From positions 62,001 through 126,000 of the forward strand of contig NZ_NBBI01000001.1 of NCBI RefSeq assembly GCF_002197685.1: a stretch of 64,000 nt of DNA, in the 5' to 3' direction. Source of the DNA: Sphingomonas dokdonensis. GTDB taxonomy: Bacteria > Pseudomonadota > Alphaproteobacteria > Sphingomonadales > Sphingomonadaceae. The position numbers were made by a program, and so were the translations under genes. The notes below the pieces were generated by a model. The model worked only from the letters and a program-made list of their open reading frames with translations, was not told where the DNA came from and searched no databases. Positions 60,370-64,000 of this stretch are shown here, piece after piece; position 1 is the first letter of the stretch, and every line of letters starts with the position of its first letter.

Positions 60370-60714
60370 ATGGCGAAGAAGGGCAAGAAGAGCGGATTTC
60401 GGATCCCCAAGGAAATCGGCGGGATGAAGGTGCCCAAGGAGGCGCGCCGTGCCGGTGAGGCCCTGATTGCAAAGGCGAGCAGCCCCGAGGGCCGGCAGGC
60501 GCTGGCGTCGGGGCTCGCTATGGCGGCGACGTTCGCCGCGGCGGCTGCGGCACGGCAGAGCCGGCAGCCCGGTTCGTCGGGCAGCGCCTGCCATCCGGGC
60601 GCAAGCACGCGCAAGGGCGGCGGCAGCACGCCCGGCATCGATCCCACGCGCGTTGCCGATGCGTTCGGTGAGGCGGCGAATGCTTTCATGAACAAGGTGT
60701 TCAGTCCCAAATAG
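60370..60714 (+). CDS. Small Lys/Ala-rich protein of unknown function
   Basis: A 114-residue protein, starting MAKKGKKSGFRIPKEIGGMK, with an Ala-rich helical middle (GLAMAATFAAAAAARQSRQP), a Ser/Gly-rich linker and a C-terminal ADAFGEAANAFMNKVF. No recognised domain. It follows arfB by about 50 bp on the same strand and could be part of that operon. The KEIGGMKVPKEAR part is found in other sphingomonad hypothetical proteins (from memory). Confidence 0.75.
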   Translation: MAKKGKKSGFRIPKEIGGMKVPKEARRAGEALIAKASSPEGRQALASGLAMAATFAAAAAARQSRQPGSSGSACHPGASTRKGGGSTPGIDPTRVADAFGEAANAFMNKVFSPK

Positions 60715-60775
60715 AGGCAGCGGAACCACGCCGATCATGCTTTCGCTTTCTTCACCATCATTGGCGCGATAACGA

Positions 60776-60792
60776 TCTGTTGAAACAACAGA
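60776..60792. promoter_or_regulatory. TCTGTTG-AAA-CAACAGA palindrome at LuxR-type gene start
   Basis: A perfect inverted repeat with 7-bp arms and a 3-base centre, ending 7 bp before the ATG of the LuxR-type regulator. It covers the ribosome-binding region, so a protein bound there would block expression; autoregulation is a natural guess. Confidence 0.55.
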
Positions 60793-60799
60793 GTCGCGG

Positions 60800-61903
60800 A
60801 TGGTGGCCGAGCCACGGGGGATAGCGAACCACTTTCTGGAGGCAGCAATCGAGCCGGCGCGCTGGCTCGATGTGTTGCAGCATGTCGCCGAGGAAACGCG
60901 ATCACGGCATGCTCAGATCGTAGGCGTGGGGCCTGATTTCGATGTCGGCTTCAATTGGGTGAACGGCATGGATGCTTCGGCTCATGCCGCCGCCGATCGA
61001 ACCGAACTGATGCTGCCGTCGACCAACTATCGCGTTGCTGCCGGCCTGTCCGCTGCTCCGCACGATGTCGTGTGGGAGAACAGCTACGCTGCACTCCGAC
61101 CCCGGCTGACCGGTGACGCTTATCTTGATCTGTGCAGCGATCTCGACATTCCCAACGGATGCCAGACCAACTTGGTGGCGGGCGCCGACGGGCTGATCGG
61201 ATTCTCGCTGCTCCGCTCGGCACGCGAAGGGCCAACCGACGCGGCAACGCGCGCGATGTTCGCGGCATTCAGCGCCGCCGCGCGGGTCGCGGCATCGCTG
61301 CAAGTGGCGCTGGAGCAGGACGGCTGCAAGCTGGTGGCCGGCTCGTTCGACGCGATGGACGTTGCGTGTTTCGTGCTGGACCAGCGGATGCACGTGCGCG
61401 CGCTGAGCCGCGCGGCGGAGGATCTGCTGACGCGCGGCGCGTTGCGGCTGGTGGAGGGGCGTGTGTCATCGCCCATGCCGCAGATCGCGCGGCGTCTTTC
61501 CGCGGCAACGCAGGCGGTGCGCGATCAAGGCGTGGCGGCCGCGAGTGTCGTCGTGCCGCAGCACGCCGGCGCGAGCGGGGCGGACTTGCTGACGCTGAAG
61601 CTGCACCGCTTGCCGATGCGTCCCTGGAACATGGGCTTTGCGCCCTTCGCCATTCTGACGGCGAAGCGGCAATCGGCGGCAACCGACGGCGACCTTAAGC
61701 TGCTGCGCGACGATTATGGCCTGACCGCTGCCGAAGCGGAGATCGCCATGCTGCTGCGGCAGGGGCATAGCAGGGCGCAGATAAGCGAACGTCGCGGGAT
61801 CGGGGCGGAAACGCTGCGCAGCCATTTGCGCGCGCTGTTCGGCAAGCTGGGCGTGCGGCGGGAGACCGAAGCGATCCACCTGCTGCACGCCCTGCTGAGC
61901 TGA
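60800..61903 (+). CDS. LuxR-type helix-turn-helix regulator
   Basis: A 367-residue regulator. The C-terminal 65 residues are a LuxR/GerE helix-turn-helix: YGLTAAEAEIAMLLRQGHSR, AQISERRGIGAETLRSHLRA, LFGKLGVRRETEAIHLLHAL. The N-terminal 280 residues have no named domain to my eye, but a PAS-like stretch is possible around residue 190 (DAMDVACFVLDQRMHVRALS). It stands after a small unknown gene and stops directly beside the stop of the mscS gene on the other strand. Palindrome at 60776-60792 is its candidate operator. Confidence 0.9.
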   Translation: MVAEPRGIANHFLEAAIEPARWLDVLQHVAEETRSRHAQIVGVGPDFDVGFNWVNGMDASAHAAADRTELMLPSTNYRVAAGLSAAPHDVVWENSYAALRPRLTGDAYLDLCSDLDIPNGCQTNLVAGADGLIGFSLLRSAREGPTDAATRAMFAAFSAAARVAASLQVALEQDGCKLVAGSFDAMDVACFVLDQRMHVRALSRAAEDLLTRGALRLVEGRVSSPMPQIARRLSAATQAVRDQGVAAASVVVPQHAGASGADLLTLKLHRLPMRPWNMGFAPFAILTAKRQSAATDGDLKLLRDDYGLTAAEAEIAMLLRQGHSRAQISERRGIGAETLRSHLRALFGKLGVRRETEAIHLLHALLS

Positions 61904-63085
61904 TTAGCCGCCGGTGCGCGCCTGATCCGCGGGTGGGCGCGGGGCATCGGGATAGGGCATGATCAGCGACCCGTCCGGCGCGGCGGTATAGTTCGTCTGC
62001 GTGGGGAACGGGATGGAGATGTTCTCCGCGTCGAAGCGCCGGTGGATCGCGAGACCGACCGCGTGGCGGGCGCGATACGAGGTTTCGTAATCGGCCGAGG
62101 GCGAATCGAATTGCAGCTCGAAGTCGATCGACGAGCCGCCGAACGCGACGAAGCCGGCGCGCACGAAGATCATGCCGGCGCGCTCCACCTCTTCCTGGAA
62201 GATCTGCGGCAGGCGCGCGAGCGTGTCGCGATCCGTTTCATAGGCGACGCCGATCGCCAGCTTTGTGCGGCGGCGATCGCGCTGCGTGTTGTTGATGATC
62301 TCCTTGTCGAGCAGATTGCGGTTGGAGATGATCCGCTGCTCGCCGTCGATGCCGCGGATGCGGGTGGATTTGAGGCCGATCTCCTCCACGCTGCCGCTGC
62401 TGCTGTCATAGGTGATCGAATCGCCGCGGCGGAACGGGCGGTCGAAGATGATCGCGAGCGCGGCGAACAGATCGGCGAAGATGCCCTGCGCCGCGAGGCC
62501 GATGGCGATGCCGCCGACGCCGAGACCGGCGACGAGGCCCGTCACGTTCACGCCGAGATTGTCGAGCACGACGACCAGCGCGATCGCAAACACGATGATC
62601 GTCACCAGAAGGCGGATGAGGCCCATGGCGTTCATCAGCGCCTCGCCCGAGTAATTCTCCGCATGGGTGCGATGCTCGATCGCGCCCAGGATCAGCTCGC
62701 GCGCCCAGATTGCCGCCTGGAAGACCGCGGCGAGCGTGAAGAGGAAGTTGATCGTCTTCGCCACGATCTCCGGCGGATCGGCGTAGCCGGCGACGAGTTG
62801 CGCGGACGCCATGACGATGAAGAAGGTGCCGGTGCGCTGGATCGCGCGACCGAGAATGGCCGACCAGCCCATGCCGGATTTGGAACGGCCCGCGAGCCGC
62901 GGACCGAGCCCGCGCAGCCAGAACAGGACGGTGGCGATCACCGCGCCGATCGCAAGCGCGATCACGATCTGGAGCCAGTGGGCGCTGAACCAGTCGATGC
63001 TGGAGACCCAGAATGTCCTAAACTGTTCCTGTACGTCCTCGCCGGAAAGCTTGGCTATCGGCGCCGTGCTGTTCTTTGCTGTCAT
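61904..63085 (-). CDS. MscS-family mechanosensitive channel (longer form)
   Basis: A 393-residue MscS-type channel. There are about four hydrophobic helices (WLQIVIALAIGAVIATVLFW; GTFFIVMASAQLVAGY; INFLFTLAAVFQAAIW; LLVTIIVFAIALVVVLDNL), then the pore helix GLVAGLGVGGIAIGLAAQGI and FADLFAALAIIFDRPFRRGD, and a cytoplasmic alpha/beta domain ending in a Pro-rich tail. It releases solutes upon hypo-osmotic shock. It lies downstream of the topoisomerase IB gene on the same strand, separated by about 90 bp. Confidence 0.93.
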   Translation of the reverse strand: MTAKNSTAPIAKLSGEDVQEQFRTFWVSSIDWFSAHWLQIVIALAIGAVIATVLFWLRGLGPRLAGRSKSGMGWSAILGRAIQRTGTFFIVMASAQLVAGYADPPEIVAKTINFLFTLAAVFQAAIWARELILGAIEHRTHAENYSGEALMNAMGLIRLLVTIIVFAIALVVVLDNLGVNVTGLVAGLGVGGIAIGLAAQGIFADLFAALAIIFDRPFRRGDSITYDSSSGSVEEIGLKSTRIRGIDGEQRIISNRNLLDKEIINNTQRDRRRTKLAIGVAYETDRDTLARLPQIFQEEVERAGMIFVRAGFVAFGGSSIDFELQFDSPSADYETSYRARHAVGLAIHRRFDAENISIPFPTQTNYTAAPDGSLIMPYPDAPRPPADQARTGG

Positions 63086-63175
63086 TCGATCCTTCTATGC
63101 CGTTTTCGCCGGACTCATGCCCGGCGCGGTCCGGCGCTGTCGACCCCGGCTGCGATGCCGGGGGCGATGCGCGGG

Positions 63176-64000
63176 CTAGGCCGCTTCCTTGACGCCGTTG
63201 TTTTCGCCGGTTTCGAGAAAGGCGATAAAGCCGCGCTCGGCCCGGCTGAGCCAGCGCGTGGTGCGCGGCAGGTGCAGCGCCGCGCGAAAGGCGTCCTGCC
63301 CATCCTTGATCAGCGCGATGAGCGCCGGATGGACATAGGATTTGCGCGCGATCGCAGGCGTGTTGCCCAGCTGTTCGGTAACGGGGGCGAGCAAAGTCTT
63401 GAGGCTGATGTCCTTCTTCGCCGCGGCCAGCGTCTGAAAGGCGATGACGCTCGCGCCCCAGGTACGGAAGTGCTTGGCGGTGAAATCCTCGCCCATCGCT
63501 TCCTTGATATAGGCGTTGACGTCCGACGAGGTGATCGGCCGCGCCTCGCCGGCGTCGTCGAGATATTGAAACAGCTTCTGCCCGGGCAAATCCTGGCAGC
63601 GCTTCACGAAGCGCGCGAGGCTGCCGTCGGTGATGGTCAGCAGGCGCAGCTTGCCCGACTTGGCGCGATATTGCAGCTTCAGCGTGCGGCCGCGGATTTG
63701 GGCGTGACGATCGCGCAGCGTGGTAACGCCGAAGCTCTTGTTGCTCTTGGCATAGGTCTCGTTGCCGATGCGCAGGTGCGCGGTGTCGAGCAGCTTGACC
63801 ACCGCAGCGATCGTCTTTTCCTTCGGGTGACCGCGCAGCTTGAGGTCAGCCTCGACGCGGCGGCGTAGCTTGGGCAGCGAGCGGCCGAAGGCGGCGCACA
63901 GATTATACTTCTCATCTTCGCGCGCGGCGCGGAATTCGGGATGGTAGCGATATTGCTTGCGACCCTTTTCGTCCCAGCCGACCGCCTGGATGTGGCCCTC
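63176..64000 (-). CDS. DNA topoisomerase IB, C-terminal part, cut by window edge
   Basis: The minus-strand frame is open to the right edge and ends at 63176. It covers about 275 residues with the catalytic domain of eukaryote-like type IB topoisomerase: GHIQAVGWDEKGRKQYRYHP, LRIGNETYAKSNKSFGVTTL, DVNAYIKEAMGEDFTAKHFR, and the active-site tyrosine in IARKSYVHPALI near the C-terminus. It relaxes supercoils by nicking one strand. The N-terminal domain is beyond the window. Confidence 0.95.
   Translation of the reverse strand, partial: EGHIQAVGWDEKGRKQYRYHPEFRAAREDEKYNLCAAFGRSLPKLRRRVEADLKLRGHPKEKTIAAVVKLLDTAHLRIGNETYAKSNKSFGVTTLRDRHAQIRGRTLKLQYRAKSGKLRLLTITDGSLARFVKRCQDLPGQKLFQYLDDAGEARPITSSDVNAYIKEAMGEDFTAKHFRTWGASVIAFQTLAAAKKDISLKTLLAPVTEQLGNTPAIARKSYVHPALIALIKDGQDAFRAALHLPRTTRWLSRAERGFIAFLETGENNGVKEAA

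Overview
The window reads as chromosomal DNA of a sphingomonad alphaproteobacterium (Sphingomonas or a close relative). The evidence is high G+C (about 65% in sampled core genes), a complete Entner-Doudoroff operon (zwf-pgl-edd-glk-eda), a COQ4-type ubiquinone gene, a TonB-dependent receptor, a MucR/Ros-type regulator, several acyl-CoA dehydrogenases and short intergenic palindromes of the kind common in this family. This is a reading from gene content, not from an alignment. No rRNA, tRNA, CRISPR array, insertion sequence or prophage was recognised.

Layout. 1-593: start of ilvD. 943-2408: an AT-rich islet with one uncharacterised gene broken by a single-base frameshift. 2446-7371: recF, an MFS transporter and gyrB on the minus strand. 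7714-13650: a lipoprotein, COQ4, a translationally coupled acyl-CoA dehydrogenase/EthD/acyl-CoA dehydrogenase set, a lipocalin and a cysteine-free MucR protein. 14187-23165: a class A beta-lactamase-like lipoprotein, YihY, a DUF2945 protein, a short Mfd-like helicase divergent from a SWIB-domain protein, an OsmC protein and an S10 peptidase. 23261-28602: a second acyl-CoA catabolic region built around an IclR regulator. 28609-37567: pncB, an MscS channel, gamma-glutamyltransferase, fmt-truA diverging from recR-def-rmuC. 37568-39192: a poorer-GC stretch with small hypothetical genes. 39193-46728: Entner-Doudoroff operon preceded by argC, an orphan SH3 gene and a MarR regulator. 46933-49618: secG, pyrG and a Nudix gene. 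49920-53255: an EAL phosphodiesterase, an NTF2-like protein with a suspicious start, a serine hydrolase and Hsp20. 53468-58380: TonB receptor, then LysR divergent from pirin and wrbA. 58459-64000: an M15 D,D-carboxypeptidase, an RluA-family synthase, arfB, a LuxR-type regulator, a second MscS channel and the end of a topoisomerase IB gene.

How the genes fit together. The clearest pathway unit is glucose to pyruvate plus glyceraldehyde 3-phosphate through the Entner-Doudoroff route; all five genes lie in pathway-like order with REP-like palindromes inside the operon. Two separate regions supply CoA-thioester oxidation of unidentified substrates. A translation and RNA group (fmt, truA, def, arfB, RluA-family synthase) and a DNA maintenance group (gyrB, recF, Mfd-like, recR, rmuC, topoisomerase IB) are scattered. 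The pirin/wrbA pair with its LysR regulator has a clean candidate operator.

The items most worth a second look are the frameshifted AT-rich gene between ilvD and gyrB, the 21-bp phased repeat array in front of pncB, the MFS gene placed between recF and gyrB, the short Mfd paralogue paired with SWIB, and the orphan SH3 gene coupled to argC. No complete undescribed multi-gene system was demonstrated.
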